Assembly: GCA_013389105.1 (NCBI GenBank)
Contig: JACADZ010000052.1
Coordinates: 1-51,917, forward strand
DNA from: Parvularculaceae bacterium
Lineage (GTDB): Bacteria > Pseudomonadota > Alphaproteobacteria > Caulobacterales > Parvularculaceae
Length of the DNA stretch: 51,917 nt
Reading direction: 5' to 3'
Part shown: piece after piece, positions 8,036 to 16,233 of the stretch
How the letters are laid out: every line of letters starts with the position of its first letter
Numbering within the stretch: the stretch's first letter is position 1
Translations under genes and position numbers: made by a program
The notes under the pieces: generated by a model
Databases searched by the model: none
Seen by the model: only the letters and a program-made list of their open reading frames with translations
Told to the model about the DNA's origin: nothing

Positions 8036-8515
8036 CCGGAACTTGTCGAGGCTGACGACCTCGGCTCCACCCTCCGACAGCGGCTTGGGCTTGGGAGGAT
8101 GAGGCTGGCGGGCCTTAGGCTCCACCGGCCGTGGCGCAGGCGCCTGCCCGGCAAGGACCGCGTCGAACCGCAGGCCGAAAGAGGCGCCCGGGTCAGAGAA
8201 GGCGGTGACGGCCTCGAACGGCACGACCAGCCGCGCCGGACGTCCCTTGAACTTCAGCGTGACGGCGAAGCCCTCATCGTCCACCACGAGGTTCTCGAAC
8301 TGGTGCTGCAGCACGATGGTCATGCGTTCCGGATAGGCCGCTCTGAGTTCAGGCGGCATATCGACGCCTGCATGCCCCGTCTGGAATTCGATGTAAAAGT
8401 GGTGAGCGCCCGGCGCTTTGCCGATATCCGCTGTTACGGTCAACGCGTCAAAAACCACGCGGCGCAGCGCGCGCTGTGTCAGGTATTCGTAATCGAGCTC
8501 AACTTCCTCAGCCAC
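8027..8515 (-). CDS. sspB: SspB-type ClpXP adaptor
   Basis: Adaptor that binds ssrA-tagged polypeptides and hands them to ClpXP. It is 162 aa. The alpha-type SspB fold is seen in YLTQRALRRVVFDAL, HHFYIEFQTGHAGVDMP and MTIVLQHQFENLVVDDEGF, with KFKGRPARLVVPFEAVTAFSDP after it. A Pro/Lys-rich flexible linker leads to a short hydrophobic/basic C-terminal tail (EVVSLDKFRKK) of the kind that docks on the ClpX N-domain. The tmRNA gene ssrA lies directly upstream on the same strand, so the tagging RNA and the reader of its tag are neighbours. Confidence 0.9.
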   Translation of the reverse strand: MAEEVELDYEYLTQRALRRVVFDALTVTADIGKAPGAHHFYIEFQTGHAGVDMPPELRAAYPERMTIVLQHQFENLVVDDEGFAVTLKFKGRPARLVVPFEAVTAFSDPGASFGLRFDAVLAGQAPAPRPVEPKARQPHPPKPKPLSEGGAEVVSLDKFRKK

Positions 8516-8576
8516 CTGGCGGGACCCGCGCGACGCAAAGTCCCCGGCTTCTGTTGCCAGGCGCCGGGGGGCCCCG

Positions 8577-8865
8577 CCTGATCCGTGGAAAGGATCAGGA
8601 CTTGAAGGCTTTGAGCCGTTCAGCTGCGTTACGCAGCGAGAGCGAACTCTTCCGAGTAGTTGTCGTTGGCAACTATCAGATTTGGTCCAATAACGGAGAC
8701 CATCCGGGCGAAAACGTCGTCTTTACACGTCCGTCGATCCTAGTTCGGCCCCGCCGAAACCCGCCTTCCTCACGGGCTTGGGTGGAGCCGCCGGGTACCG
8801 CCCCCGGGTCCGATCCGCTTATTGCACGCGTCCTTTATCGCCATAGCCGGCTTGCGCCGACGGCT
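8577..8865 (-). ncRNA. ssrA: Two-piece (circularly permuted) tmRNA
   Basis: On the minus strand, codons 8670-8632 followed by TAA (8631-8629) encode ANDNYSEEFALAA, an alphaproteobacterial proteolysis tag, preceded by TAGTT as in other tmRNAs. The coding piece starts near 8752 with GGGGCCGAAC followed by AGGATCGACGG, the conserved tmRNA 5' end. Upstream of it (8865-8781) lies the acceptor piece: T stem CCGGG/CCCGG, then CGGCTCC-ACC. The halves pair over seven base pairs (GGGGCCG with CGGCTCC) and keep the G3-U wobble needed for alanylation. That order, 3' half before 5' half, is the permuted form. The T loop reads GGCGGTA, unlike TTCRANY. CCA is not fully encoded. An 8-bp hairpin (8577-8599) closes the gene. 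Outer ends are approximate. Confidence 0.93.
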
Positions 8866-8883
8866 GGAAGATAGGCGAAAAGC

Positions 8884-8912
8884 TCTAATTTTTGAAGGCG
8901 CGCCGCCAACAA
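8884..8912 (-). promoter_or_regulatory. Candidate ssrA promoter
   Basis: On the minus strand TTGTTG (8912-8907), a 17-base spacer and ATTAGA (8889-8884), giving a start about 10 bases before the presumed acceptor piece. The -35 match is moderate. Confidence 0.35.
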
Positions 8913-9001
8913 TATTGCGCCTGTCACGGACCCGTCATCGTTTCGTCAGAAGCTTGCAATGGCTCTTGGCTAGGGCGGTTCCGGGTCAGCACCGGGCGGG
9001 G

Positions 9002-9226
9002 ATGGAGCCGACCGACTTCAAAAAGTGGCGAAAATCACTGCGCTTCTCGCAGCGCGACGCCGCACACGCCCTCGGGCTGAAGCGGCGGATGATCCAGTAT
9101 TACGAGAAGGGCGAGCGCGACGGCGAGGCGGTTGAGATCCCGCTCGCTGTCCGCCTCGCCTGCTACGCCATTTCAGAGGGTGTCGCCGACTATGCCGGCC
9201 CCCACCGCAAGGTGAAGAAGCGTTAG
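9002..9226 (+). CDS. Small XRE-type helix-turn-helix protein
   Basis: 74-residue protein made almost entirely of a Cro/C1-type HTH: FKKWRKSLRFSQRDAAHALGLKRRMIQYYEKG. Probably a DNA-binding regulator; the target is unknown. The ATG at 9002 follows GGGCGGGG and starts right at the domain. A longer in-frame reading from 8822 would run back over the tmRNA region and is not supported. The upstream side is shared with the ssrA promoter, so the two may influence each other (inference). Confidence 0.75.
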   Translation: MEPTDFKKWRKSLRFSQRDAAHALGLKRRMIQYYEKGERDGEAVEIPLAVRLACYAISEGVADYAGPHRKVKKR

Positions 9227-9240
9227 GCATCCCTAGCAGG

Positions 9241-10083
9241 TCAGTCCAGTCCGAGGGCGGCGAGTTCGATACGGGTCGCCGCGGCGTAGATGGTCGAGGC
9301 CTTGCCTTCGGGCTTCGCCGGCGGGGCGACGGTCGGCGCGACGGCGAGCGCCAGCGCCGCCTGCTCGCGGGCGACGGCGACGGCGGTCTTTTCCGCCTCA
9401 TCTGCGCCTTCGACGCCGCCAAGCGTTTCGACGACGACGGCGATAAATCCGTAGGCGTCCTGATATTCCTTCGGGTTGACGACGGCGCCGTCCTGGACGC
9501 CCTCTTCGTATTCGGCGGCGGCCTGACGCAGGGTCAGCGCGGCGGCGAGGAGGGTTTCCTTTAGCACCGGCTTCGACGCTTGCGCCGCGCGCGCCGCAGC
9601 GCCCCTCAGACTTGCGAAGGCCTCTTCGACCCCGGCGACGGGCATCCCGCCCTCGACACGCTGGGCGAGATCGTTGAGTTCCGGCGAAATGTCGCGCGCG
9701 CCCCACGCCTTCATCATCGGGGCCAGCGTCATGTAGAGTTCGTCATGCGGGTGTTTCATGTGGACGGCCGCCTGCGAGCTTTCCCCGGCGGCGTAAAGCG
9801 CCGTGCCCGCCTTCAAATGCCCATGCAGCATCATGAGTCGGGAGAGATAGGCGGGCTTGTCGGTTGCGTCGGTAGCGCTCGCGGTCGCACCCTCGCCTTC
9901 GCCGCCGGATCCGCCGCCCCCCTCCCCCTCGGCCGACGGAGCCGATAGCGAACTCTTCGCGCCTTCCGAGCCTTCGCCCTCTGCGCCCTCGCCCTCGCCT
10001 TCTCCGCCGCACGCGCTCAGCGCCGCCGCGCCCGCGACCGCAAGTGTGGACAACTGGACAAGCAGTTTGAGACGACGCGCCAT
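9241..10083 (-). CDS. Lipoprotein with Gly/Glu linker, unknown function
   Basis: 280 aa. The signal peptide and lipobox LSAC place the lipidated Cys at 25. Next comes a strikingly repetitive acidic linker (GGEGEGEGAEGEGSEGA, then SAEGEGGGGSGGEGEGA). The folded part (~85-280) is mostly helical, with a conserved-looking LSRLMMLHGHLKAGTALYAAG and AAVHMKHPHDELYMTL, rich in His and Met. I do not recognise the family. It is divergent from a PiuC-type iron/2OG dioxygenase across only 95 bases, so a role in metal binding is conceivable but unproven. The ATG at 10083 is chosen because the signal peptide begins there. Confidence 0.75.
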   Translation of the reverse strand: MARRLKLLVQLSTLAVAGAAALSACGGEGEGEGAEGEGSEGAKSSLSAPSAEGEGGGGSGGEGEGATASATDATDKPAYLSRLMMLHGHLKAGTALYAAGESSQAAVHMKHPHDELYMTLAPMMKAWGARDISPELNDLAQRVEGGMPVAGVEEAFASLRGAAARAAQASKPVLKETLLAAALTLRQAAAEYEEGVQDGAVVNPKEYQDAYGFIAVVVETLGGVEGADEAEKTAVAVAREQAALALAVAPTVAPPAKPEGKASTIYAAATRIELAALGLD

Positions 10084-10178
10084 GACACAATCCTCGGACA
10101 GTTGCAGAAATTGGCCTGGAGGTGTTCTACCTCTGATCCGAGAGCGTTGCAAACGCGTCTTAATTGCACAGGTGGACG

Positions 10179-10841
10179 ATGATCATCCAGATCGCGGGCG
10201 TGCTCTCCCCTGCAGAGGCTGACGCCCTGCGCGAAGGCCTCGCTGATCCACGCCTGTGGGGCGACGGCGCCGACACCGCCAAAGGCCGGGCGCGGGCGGT
10301 CAAGCGCAACGAGCAGGCCCGCGCGTCGGAGCCCGCGGTTTCCGCCGCGCTCGCCAGAATCCGCAGCGTCGTCCTCGCTCACCCCATCGTCAGGGCCGCC
10401 GCCGAACCCGAGCGTATCGCGCGGCTCATGATCAGCCGTTACGGCGAGGGCATGGAATACGGGGCCCATGTCGACGCGCCATACATTGATGAGACCCGTA
10501 CGGACGTTTCCTTCACGCTGTTCCTCAGCGATCCCGACGCCTATGGCGGCGGGGCGCTGGTCATCGACGCGGCAGGCTCGGAGGATCGCGTGCGCTTGGC
10601 GAAGGGCGGACTCGTCCTGTATCCGTCGACCTATGTTCACCGCGTCGAGCCTGTTGCCCACGGTCTGCGCGTCGCGGCGGTCGGGTGGATCAAGAGCCGG
10701 GTGCGGCTGACCGAACACCGGGCCGTGCTCTTCGACCTGGCGCAGGCGCTCGCCGACCTTGACGCATCCGGCGTTCCCAGCGCAACGCGCGAACGCCTCG
10801 CCAACGTCCGCAACAACCTCCTCCGCTTGTGGGGCGATTGA
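10179..10841 (+). CDS. piuC: Fe(II)/2-oxoglutarate dioxygenase, PiuC/YbiX (PKHD-type hydroxylase)
   Basis: 220-residue member of the PKHD-type hydroxylase family, commonly iron-regulated and found near TonB-dependent siderophore receptors; the substrate is unknown. The double-stranded beta-helix has the HxD pair His97/Asp99 in YGAHVDAPY, the distal His154 in STYVHRVEPV, and an Arg (GLRVAAVGW, ~164) for 2-oxoglutarate. VSFTLFLSDPDAYGGGALV is typical. The ATG at 10179 has AGGTGGA upstream; a TTG at 10164 is less likely. No TonB receptor adjoins here; the neighbour is the divergent lipoprotein. Confidence 0.88.
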   Translation: MIIQIAGVLSPAEADALREGLADPRLWGDGADTAKGRARAVKRNEQARASEPAVSAALARIRSVVLAHPIVRAAAEPERIARLMISRYGEGMEYGAHVDAPYIDETRTDVSFTLFLSDPDAYGGGALVIDAAGSEDRVRLAKGGLVLYPSTYVHRVEPVAHGLRVAAVGWIKSRVRLTEHRAVLFDLAQALADLDASGVPSATRERLANVRNNLLRLWGD

Positions 10842-10857
10842 AGGCGCGGCGCGTCAG

Positions 10858-11259
10858 TCAGCGCTCTTGCCCCAGGTGGATTTTGCTGCCGTCGAGCGCC
10901 CAGAAGTGACGACGCTCCTCGTAAACGGAAACATGAGGCGGCGGAAAGGTGGGATCGGCGAACGCGCCGACCGCAACGATGATGGAGCCCGGCGCAAAGT
11001 CGGGCGTCCAGTAGACGGTCGAGCCGCAAACCGGGCAGAAGCTGAAGGTCGCCGACCCGCCGCTGTCCCCGCGCCGCGACCAGTGGACGGCGTCCCCCTC
11101 CGTCGTCACGGCTTCGCGCGGATACCGAGCCTGCGCCGCGAACACGCTGCCCGTGCGCTTCTGACACTCGAGACAATGGCAGATGGAAATGCGGACTGGC
11201 TCTCCCTCGCAGGCGATGCGAAGCTGTCCGCAGCTGCACGAGGCGGTCCGGAGAGTCAT
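10858..11259 (-). CDS. GFA-family zinc-binding protein (CENP-V/GFA)
   Basis: 133 aa, a small zinc-binding fold named after glutathione-dependent formaldehyde-activating enzyme. All expected Cys are present: CSCGQL (8, 10), CHCLECQKRTGS (27, 29, 32) and FCPVCGS (75, 78). Most family members have no proven activity, so formaldehyde detoxification is not claimed. It converges with piuC, with a 16-base gap. Confidence 0.85.
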   Translation of the reverse strand: MTLRTASCSCGQLRIACEGEPVRISICHCLECQKRTGSVFAAQARYPREAVTTEGDAVHWSRRGDSGGSATFSFCPVCGSTVYWTPDFAPGSIIVAVGAFADPTFPPPHVSVYEERRHFWALDGSKIHLGQER

Positions 11260-11397
11260 AACGCATCCTCCCAGGTCCGGAGCCGCGGCGCAATAGCAGG
11301 TCCTGCAGGACCATCGACGGGAGGGCCGGCGGCGCCTGTCCTGCCTGCGCAGCGGCGGCGATTAGGCCCTCTTCCGTAGACTGACAAAAGGCGGCTC

Positions 11398-11961
11398 ATG
11401 CACGACTGGAGTGGAAAATGGCGCGTCGAGGCGAGCATTCCCGGCGGCGGCCGCTATGAGGGAACGCTTGCCATCGAGAGCGCAGGCGAGGACTGCCGAC
11501 TTACATGGGACATCAGCGACGGAACCTACTTCGGAGTCGGCGCCGCGCGGCCCGAAGGACTCTTCGCATCCTGCGCCCCCGACCTCGACCAGTGCAGGCT
11601 CCTCGTTCTGGACCTCGCCGGCCGCGAGGGCCGCCTCCTCGATCGATCGTTACGGCCGAAGGCGATCGCAGCGCGCCCGGACGGGCCTTCGGCGTTTGTT
11701 CTCTCAGGTGCGGGACTATCACGCCTCAAACTCCATCCGAACGGGTCAGCCTTGTTCGCCGAGATCGCCGCCGGCGACCAACGACTTGAGGGTCTCGGAT
11801 GGCGAACGGCGCGAAGCGTCGCCGCGGCTTGGGGTGGCGAACTCGACCGCCATGTCATTCTTTTTTATGAAATGGCGGCCTCGGGTCGAGAAGCAACGGC
11901 GAAATGGGCGCTTGGACGCATCCCGGCGCTCGCGGACGAGCGCCTGCGGCGCATCTCGTGA
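11398..11961 (+). CDS. Hypothetical protein
   Basis: 187 aa, unrecognised. It starts MHDWSGKWRVEASIPGGGRYEG and has no clear signal peptide or membrane segment. The N-terminal half reads as alternating beta strands (a lipocalin-like or YceI-like start is imaginable but not shown); the C-terminus is helical (ALADERLRRIS). Codon use and third-position GC look coding. It is followed 52 bases later by the VWA gene in the same direction and may be cotranscribed. Confidence 0.6.
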   Translation: MHDWSGKWRVEASIPGGGRYEGTLAIESAGEDCRLTWDISDGTYFGVGAARPEGLFASCAPDLDQCRLLVLDLAGREGRLLDRSLRPKAIAARPDGPSAFVLSGAGLSRLKLHPNGSALFAEIAAGDQRLEGLGWRTARSVAAAWGGELDRHVILFYEMAASGREATAKWALGRIPALADERLRRIS

Positions 11962-12013
11962 GAAGGCGCCGGACGCCCTCGCGCTATGACTAAGGCGCGG
12001 TTAGACTGCATCA

Positions 12014-13189
12014 ATGTTCACCAGGTTTTTCCACGAGCTCAAATCCGCCGGACTTCCGGTTTCGTTCCGCGAGTATCTGACGCTTATGGAGGCGATGGAG
12101 AAGGACCTCGCCAACCGCAAGGTTGAGGACTTCTATTACCTCTCGCGCTCAGCGCTGGTGAAAGACGAGCGCAATCTCGACAAGTTCGACCGCGTGTTCG
12201 GCCACGTCTTCAAGGGGCTCGAAAATCTCGACAATGCGGCGACCGCCGAGATCCCCGAAGACTGGCTGAAACTCCTCACACAGAAATACCTGACCGACGA
12301 AGAGAAAGCGGCGATAGAGGCGCTCGGCGGCTGGGACAAGCTGATGGAGACGCTGAAGAAGCGGCTCGAGGAACAGAAGAAGCGCCATCAGGGCGGCTCC
12401 AAATGGATCGGTACGGGCGGGACCTCGCCCTTCGGCTCCGGCGGCTACAATCCCGAAGGCGTCCGGATCGGCAATGAGGGCGTGCGCCAGGGGCGCGCGG
12501 TGAAGGTCTGGGAGAAGCGCGAGTACAAGAACCTCGACGACAATGTCGAACTCGGGACGCGCAACATCAAGATCGCGCTACGGCGCCTCAGGCGCTTCGC
12601 CAGAAAGGGCGCCCCCGACGAGTTCGATCTCGACGGGACGATCGATGCGACGGCCCGCCACGGCTATCTCGACATCCAGATGCGCCCCGAGCGGCGCAAC
12701 CTGATCAAGGTCCTGATCTTCTTCGACGCCGGCGGCTCGATGGACCCGTTCATCAGGGTCTGCGAGGAACTCTTTTCAGCCGCGCGCTCCGAATTCAAGC
12801 ACATGGAGTATTTCTACTTCCACAACTGCCTCTATGATTTCGTGTGGAAGGACAACCGCCGGCGCTGGACGGAGAAGATTCCGACCTACGACATCCTCCA
12901 CAAATACGCGCACGACTACAAGGTCATCTTCGTCGGCGACGCCTCCATGAGCCCGTATGAGATCACCGTACCCGGAGGATCGGTCGAATACTTCAACGAG
13001 GAGGCCGGCGCCGTCTGGCTGCAGCGAGTGCTTCAGATCTATGAGAGCGTCGTCTGGCTGAACCCCCTGCCCGAGAAGCACTGGGAGCATCAGCCTTCCG
13101 TCCGTATGATCCGGCAGCTCTTCTCAGAGCGGATGTTTCCGCTGACGCTGTCAGGCATCGACCGCGCCATGAGCGAATTGAGGCGCTGA
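12014..13189 (+). CDS. VWA domain-containing CoxE-like protein
   Basis: 391 aa. The N-terminus FTRFFHELKSAGLPVSFREYLTLMEAM is typical of the CoxE-like family. The central part carries GGTSPFGSGGYNPEGVRIG, and the C-terminal VWA domain has a MIDAS-like DAGGSMD (~244-250), VIFVGDASMSPYE and a terminal W/P-rich region. Such proteins usually work with a MoxR-type AAA ATPase to insert metals or remodel complexes, and the ATPase gene is often adjacent. None is next to this gene here. Converges with zur. Confidence 0.85.
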   Translation: MFTRFFHELKSAGLPVSFREYLTLMEAMEKDLANRKVEDFYYLSRSALVKDERNLDKFDRVFGHVFKGLENLDNAATAEIPEDWLKLLTQKYLTDEEKAAIEALGGWDKLMETLKKRLEEQKKRHQGGSKWIGTGGTSPFGSGGYNPEGVRIGNEGVRQGRAVKVWEKREYKNLDDNVELGTRNIKIALRRLRRFARKGAPDEFDLDGTIDATARHGYLDIQMRPERRNLIKVLIFFDAGGSMDPFIRVCEELFSAARSEFKHMEYFYFHNCLYDFVWKDNRRRWTEKIPTYDILHKYAHDYKVIFVGDASMSPYEITVPGGSVEYFNEEAGAVWLQRVLQIYESVVWLNPLPEKHWEHQPSVRMIRQLFSERMFPLTLSGIDRAMSELRR

Positions 13190-13191
13190 GA

Positions 13192-13644
13192 TCATTCGGC
13201 CGCGCGCGGGACGCCGGCGGCGCGGTCGCATCCGCATGAGCCGAACGCCTCGATAGAGGCGCTGTCGACAGATGCCCCGTCGCCGAAAATCTGCTCGAAA
13301 AGGCCGGGCGCAATCGGACTCTCGACCGCAAACCCGCAGATCCGGCAGATCATGACCGCAGACGCCGGATGCCGCGTCGCGAGGAATGCGTTCGCGCTGG
13401 CGATTTTCTTCACCCGGCCTGCGGCTATCAAGTGACCAAGCGCCCGATAGACCGTCATCGGCGAGTTGACGCCGCGTTCGCGCAGCCGCGCCAGCAGATC
13501 ATAGGCCTTCAGCGGCTTTTCCGCGGCTGCAAGTTCTTCGAGCACCAGGCGCTGGTTGCGCCCGGCCGGTTGGCGATAGGACCTCTCCAAGCGGTTGCCG
13601 GATGGCGCGCCGCGCGCATGCGCGGCATGTTCACGTAGCTGCAT
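13192..13644 (-). CDS. zur: Fur-family zinc uptake regulator (Zur)
   Basis: 150 aa repressor that binds DNA when loaded with zinc. The winged helix includes NQRLVLEELAAAEKPLKAYDLLA and SPMTVYRALGHLIAAGRVKKI. The structural zinc site is formed by two Cys pairs, CRIC (100, 103) and CGC (137, 139). The assignment to Zur rather than Fur rests on this Cys pattern, the degraded HHHDH region and the location. It is the third gene of a minus-strand group behind a ZnuD-like receptor, 68 bases downstream, so it probably autoregulates the locus. Confidence 0.85.
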   Translation of the reverse strand: MQLREHAAHARGAPSGNRLERSYRQPAGRNQRLVLEELAAAEKPLKAYDLLARLRERGVNSPMTVYRALGHLIAAGRVKKIASANAFLATRHPASAVMICRICGFAVESPIAPGLFEQIFGDGASVDSASIEAFGSCGCDRAAGVPRAAE

Positions 13645-13712
13645 ACGCTCGCTCCTGATCGGGCGGGAGGGCTTGCAGAGCCTGATGCTCCGCGCCCCGC
13701 TCCTCGCCTCGC

Positions 13713-15779
13713 TCAGAACGTCCCCGTAAGGGAGACGCGGATGTTCCGCCCCGGAAGGGGCAGCAGGTCTTTCAGGAAAGAGGCGTGATTGCGCGCCTCT
13801 TCGTTGGTCAGGTTGGTTGCGGCCACTCGAAGGGCGAGATCGTCCGTGAACGGCCGGAAAGTCAGATACGCGTTATAAAGCGTATAACTGTCGGTCGGCA
13901 GTTCGTTCGGGCCGACCTTTCGCTGCTCCCCGGCCCACTCTACCTCGCCGCGGAGATCCACGCACGGCGATTTCGCCTCGATGCCGAAAAGGCCGGATTT
14001 CGGCGGAATCCTCGGAAGGTCGATCTTGCCGGCGGCGCTGTCCGCGCGGGCTCGAACGTAATCGAACGCGGCGTCGCCGTGCACGTCGAATGCGCCGACC
14101 TTGAACAGCTCTGCTTCGACCGCCGCTTCGAAGCCCTTGAACACGGCGTCGTCGCCGACAAACTGAAACACCGGCAGGTCGTCTTCGACATCGCCGGTCG
14201 CAGTTTCATAGATGAAGTTTTTGTAAGACGTATAGAAGCCGTTCACGCTGAACGCGATGCGAGCGTTCCCGAAGCGAGCCGTCGCTTCGGCGCCCCGGCC
14301 GACTTCCTCGTCGAGCGCCGGATCCCCTACCTCAAACGAGGCCGTGGCGAGATGGGGTCCGTCGGAGAACAGCTCTTCGGTCGAGGGCGCGCGCTCCGTG
14401 CGGAAACCCGAGACGCCGAAAAAGACTCCATCGACCGGCTCGAAGCCGACGCCGCCGGAAACGGAGACGGCGTCGAACTCGCGCCGCTCGCCCGTCGCTT
14501 CGACTTCGTGGGTGGTGCGTTCATATCGGCCGCCCGCTTCAAGGCGCCAGGGTCCCAAGGCAAGCTCCTTCAGCGTGAAAACGCCGAACTGCTTCGACAG
14601 CGTAGGCGGGACAAACGCCTCCTCGCCGATCGCCGCGAAGTCGCGCTTCTTGAACTGGACGCCGAACGCGCCATTGAGATCGCCGCCGAGCGCCCTGGTC
14701 GTCTTGTCGATGAATTCGAGGCGCCCTTCGAAGCCCTCATTGGTGAAGGTCGTGCCGACCTCGCCCGAAGGTTCGATCTCGCTGTGCTCGTAATCGGCAT
14801 ACCCGAAACGGATTTTTGTCTTCTTGAATATCAGCAGGTCCCTATCGATCTCACCGTCGAGGTCGAGCCTTCGCTGCTTCAAGGCGATCGTGACGCCGCC
14901 TTCATCATCCTCATGGGCGTGACCCGGGACTCCGTAGTCAGTGTTCCCCGCCGTCGCGGAAACGCCGAAGAACCCGCGGTCGAATACCCAGGATGCGCCG
15001 ACCGAGCCGCCTTTGGTCTCGAACGCCGAATTCTCTGCGAGATCGCGCGGGTGTTCCTCAAGCGGCTCGCCGGCGAGAATCGCTTCTTCGTCCTCGATTT
15101 GCCGAAGGAGCGCCGACTCGACGAATCCGGGGACCTTGAAGTCATCCGCTTTGCGGTAGTGGCCCTCTCCATGAAAGACTACGGCGCCGGCGCCAACGTC
15201 GAACGCCTCCAGGTCGAAACCGCCGGCAGCCTCGACGCCGTCGTCGACGGTCGACTTGCCGATGCGCAGCGCGCCGTCGGCCCGGTCTTCGGGGAGCGCC
15301 CGCGGGATGCGCCCGCTGATGACGTTGACGACGCCGCCGGCGGCGGACGAGCCGTAGAGCAGGGTCGCCGGCCCGCGCACGATCTCGATGCGCTCAGCCA
15401 TGGCCGGCTCGACCGCGACGGCGTGGTCGGGGCTCGTCGCGGAGGCGTCGATCGAGCCGATGCCGCCATCGAGGACGCTGATGCGGTCGCCGGCAAGGCC
15501 CCGGATCACCGGGCGCGAGGCGCCGGGCCCGAAATAGGTCGACGAAACCCCCGGCTCGCGCCGCAGCGTCTCGCCAATGGTATTTTCGAGGCGCTGGCGC
15601 AGCTCATCCTCGCTGATGACGGATGTGCCGATGATGGTTTCCTCGACCGTCCGGCCGATCGGGGAAGCGGTGACGATGATCTCGTCAGGACGGACCTCGT
15701 CCGCGGCGGCGGCTGGAAGCGACGTGAGGATCACAGCGCTGAGCGCGGCGCATTGCAAAAGGCTGCTGCGGAACGACAT
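13713..15779 (-). CDS. TonB-dependent outer-membrane receptor, ZnuD-like
   Basis: 688 aa from the ATG at 15779: signal peptide (~1-25, ending PAAAA), TonB box region (PDEIIVTASP), plug domain (LRREPGVSS, RPVIRGLAGDRISVLDGG, ERIEIVRGPATLLYGSSAAGGVVNVIS), then a beta barrel ending with aromatic Phe (SLTGTF). An extracellular loop carries GHAHEDDEGG, rich in His/Asp/Glu as in ZnuD zinc receptors. With zur directly downstream and a small Cys protein upstream, zinc (or a zinc chelate) is the probable ligand. Confidence 0.9.
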   Translation of the reverse strand: MSFRSSLLQCAALSAVILTSLPAAAADEVRPDEIIVTASPIGRTVEETIIGTSVISEDELRQRLENTIGETLRREPGVSSTYFGPGASRPVIRGLAGDRISVLDGGIGSIDASATSPDHAVAVEPAMAERIEIVRGPATLLYGSSAAGGVVNVISGRIPRALPEDRADGALRIGKSTVDDGVEAAGGFDLEAFDVGAGAVVFHGEGHYRKADDFKVPGFVESALLRQIEDEEAILAGEPLEEHPRDLAENSAFETKGGSVGASWVFDRGFFGVSATAGNTDYGVPGHAHEDDEGGVTIALKQRRLDLDGEIDRDLLIFKKTKIRFGYADYEHSEIEPSGEVGTTFTNEGFEGRLEFIDKTTRALGGDLNGAFGVQFKKRDFAAIGEEAFVPPTLSKQFGVFTLKELALGPWRLEAGGRYERTTHEVEATGERREFDAVSVSGGVGFEPVDGVFFGVSGFRTERAPSTEELFSDGPHLATASFEVGDPALDEEVGRGAEATARFGNARIAFSVNGFYTSYKNFIYETATGDVEDDLPVFQFVGDDAVFKGFEAAVEAELFKVGAFDVHGDAAFDYVRARADSAAGKIDLPRIPPKSGLFGIEAKSPCVDLRGEVEWAGEQRKVGPNELPTDSYTLYNAYLTFRPFTDDLALRVAATNLTNEEARNHASFLKDLLPLPGRNIRVSLTGTF

Positions 15780-15868
15780 GAATTTTCTCTCTCTCTGATG
15801 AACGGATGGAATACGGACGCCGCGCGGCGCATCGCGACGCGGCGAACGCAAGGCGAATCCAGCGGACG

Positions 15869-16186
15869 TCAGAGAGCGGGGGGACCTCGCACCGGAGGGT
15901 GCGCTGCGGCTTCGAAGCCCAAAGGCGCCTGCGAGGGCGCAGGCGCTTCAGCCGCCAAATGGACTGTGACGGGCCGCGCGGGTTGCGCCGCGAGCGGCGG
16001 CGGCGCGGCACGGTCATTGGCGGCGCAAAACGCACACTCAGAGCGATCATGATCAGGCGCGAGAACGTCGACGCCGGCCGCATGCGCGACAGCGGCGCCT
16101 TGAATGACGACAAAGCACCAAAGCGCGAATGCGGCGCCCCAGCGGCGCAGCATTCCTATTGCCCTGTCGCGCTCGTCTCGCATCAC
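15869..16186 (-). CDS. Small exported Cys-motif protein, DUF2946-like
   Basis: 105 aa (GTG 16186, or ATG 16183). N-terminal signal/transmembrane stretch (~12-36, AAFALWCFVVIQGAAVAHA), then an ECAFCAA motif and a Pro/Ala-rich tail. This matches the general look of DUF2946-type proteins found beside metal-responsive TonB receptor genes. The CxxC pair could bind metal. It is the first gene of the zinc group, 89 bases before the receptor start. Confidence 0.6.
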   Translation of the reverse strand: MMRDERDRAIGMLRRWGAAFALWCFVVIQGAAVAHAAGVDVLAPDHDRSECAFCAANDRAAPPPLAAQPARPVTVHLAAEAPAPSQAPLGFEAAAHPPVRGPPAL

Positions 16187-16191
16187 ATGTC

Positions 16192-16222
16192 AGGGTTTAA
16201 CCGTGCGACGTTATATCAGAAG
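16192..16222 (-). promoter_or_regulatory. Possible Zur operator upstream of the zinc group
   Basis: Minus strand reads TGATATAACGTCGCACGGTTAAACC. It contains the half-site GATATAAC and a spaced TAAC-N8-GTTA dyad. Zur boxes in proteobacteria are AT-rich palindromes built around GTTATA/TATAAC, so this is a candidate only; the second half-site is poor. Confidence 0.25.
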
Positions 16223-16233
16223 CGAGCGCCTTC

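Noticed and set aside
11299-11312. 14-bp palindrome GGTCCTGCAGGACC between the GFA gene and 11398
   Set aside because: About three 14-bp palindromes are expected by chance in this window, and it has no special position.
13785-16052. 755-codon open frame on the plus strand
   Set aside because: Antisense to the ZnuD-like receptor. Long antisense frames are expected in high-GC DNA, and its composition (Arg/Asp/Ala) has no domain sense.
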